Below are positions 5,349 to 5,805 of a stretch of DNA of 5,805 nt, piece after piece. A program made the translations under genes and the position numbers. Position 1 is the stretch's first letter; each line of letters opens with the position of its first letter. This stretch comes from JAXDLK01 sp034666665 (GTDB lineage Bacteria; Desulfobacterota; Binatia; JACPRU01), in contig JAXDLK010000354.1 of the NCBI GenBank assembly GCA_034666665.1, positions 1-5,805 on the forward strand, read 5' to 3'. The notes below the pieces were generated by a model. It had not been told where the DNA came from, ran no database searches, and was given only the letters and a program-made list of their open reading frames with translations.

Positions 5349-5805
5349 ATGGACCGCATCGTCTCGAACCTGCGCACGAGCTCACCCGAGTTCGAGGAGA
5401 ATCGCCGCGCCAACGAAGCGCTGGTCGCGACGCTCCGGGAGCGGACCGCGCGCGTCCGTGGCGGCGGCCCGCCGGAAGCGCGACGCCGTCACGTCGAGCG
5501 CGGGAAGCTCCTCGTGCGCGACCGCGTCGAGCAGCTGATCGACCCGGGGAGCGCCTTCCTCGAGCTCTCGCCGCTCGCCGCGTTCGGCATGTACGGCGAC
5601 GACGCGCCCGCGGCGGGGCTGGTGACGGGGATCGGGCGCATCCACGGCCGCGAGGCGATCCTCATCGCCAACGACGCGACGGTGAAGGGCGGCACCATGT
5701 ACCCGATCACCGTGAAGAAGCAGCTCCGCGCCCAGAAGATCGCCATGGAGAACCGCCTGCCGACCGTCTATCTCGTCGACTCCGGCGGCGCGTTCCTTCC
5801 CCTGC
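5349..5805 (+). CDS. Acyl-CoA carboxylase beta (carboxyltransferase) subunit, methylcrotonyl/geranyl-CoA type, N-terminal part
   Basis: The frame stays open from the ATG at 5349 to the window edge, giving 152 of an expected roughly 535 residues. The N-terminal helix region (FEENRRANEALVATLRERTARVRGGG, residues 15-40), HVERGKLLVRDRVEQLIDPGSAFLEL (48-73) and IGRIHGREAILIANDATVKGGTMYP (95-119) lead to KKQLRAQKIAMENRLPTVYLVDSGGAFLP (123-151). This last block is characteristic of methylcrotonyl-CoA carboxylase beta (LiuB) and geranyl-CoA carboxylase beta (AtuC). Propionyl-CoA carboxylase beta differs here. The enzyme transfers carboxyl from biotin to a beta-methyl-branched enoyl-CoA, the step before the hydratase. 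LiuB versus AtuC cannot be settled from this fragment. No clear Shine-Dalgarno is visible, but there is no other in-frame start upstream. The 96-bp gap with hairpins suggests it may be transcribed partly on its own. Confidence 0.9.
   Translation, partial: MDRIVSNLRTSSPEFEENRRANEALVATLRERTARVRGGGPPEARRRHVERGKLLVRDRVEQLIDPGSAFLELSPLAAFGMYGDDAPAAGLVTGIGRIHGREAILIANDATVKGGTMYPITVKKQLRAQKIAMENRLPTVYLVDSGGAFLPL

Noticed and set aside
1..5805. CRISPR arrays, tRNA or rRNA genes, transposases, phage genes
   Set aside because: I saw no regularly spaced repeats of CRISPR type, no tRNA-like cloverleaf, no rRNA sequence and no recombinase or phage protein motifs.

Overview
The window comes from a strongly GC-rich Gram-negative bacterium. 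The evidence is pervasive G/C at third codon positions, an outer-membrane DUF1302-type protein with a signal peptide, and acyl-CoA catabolic genes of the leucine/isoprenoid type. This mix fits environmental Desulfobacterota, Binatota or Myxococcota-like lineages, or a proteobacterium. That placement is inference: no rRNA or marker gene is present.

Layout. Bases 1-795 (minus strand) hold the N-terminal 265 residues of a DUF1302-family outer-membrane protein that runs off the left edge. Bases 796-1080 are a divergent intergenic region with two strong dyads and an AT-rich patch that probably carries promoters. Bases 1081-2883 (plus) encode a 600-residue AtuA-family (DUF1446) protein. Bases 2880-3029 hold a broken copy of the head of an enoyl-CoA hydratase gene, followed at 3026-3790 by the intact hydratase/isomerase gene of the LiuC/AtuE type. 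Bases 3877-4326 and 4314-5252 are an overlapping nfeD - SPFH (paraslipin/QmcA-like) membrane pair. Bases 5257-5320 form a hairpin-rich intergenic repeat. Bases 5349-5805 hold the first 152 residues of an acyl-CoA carboxylase beta (carboxyltransferase) subunit of the methylcrotonyl/geranyl-CoA type, cut by the right edge.

How it works together. AtuA-family protein, a methylglutaconyl-type hydratase and a methylcrotonyl/geranyl-type carboxylase are the hallmarks of the Atu (acyclic terpene) and Liu (leucine/isovalerate) routes. In these, a beta-methyl-branched enoyl-CoA is carboxylated and then hydrated. The divergent outer-membrane protein could take up a hydrophobic substrate, and the SPFH/NfeD pair acts on membrane organisation or quality control. 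Whether the substrate is leucine-derived or terpenoid cannot be decided here.

The most unusual observation is at the atuA-hydratase junction. The first 18 codons of the hydratase gene are present twice, 146 bp apart. Each copy begins in an ATGA overlap, so a 49-codon mini-ORF runs exactly from the atuA stop to the intact hydratase start.
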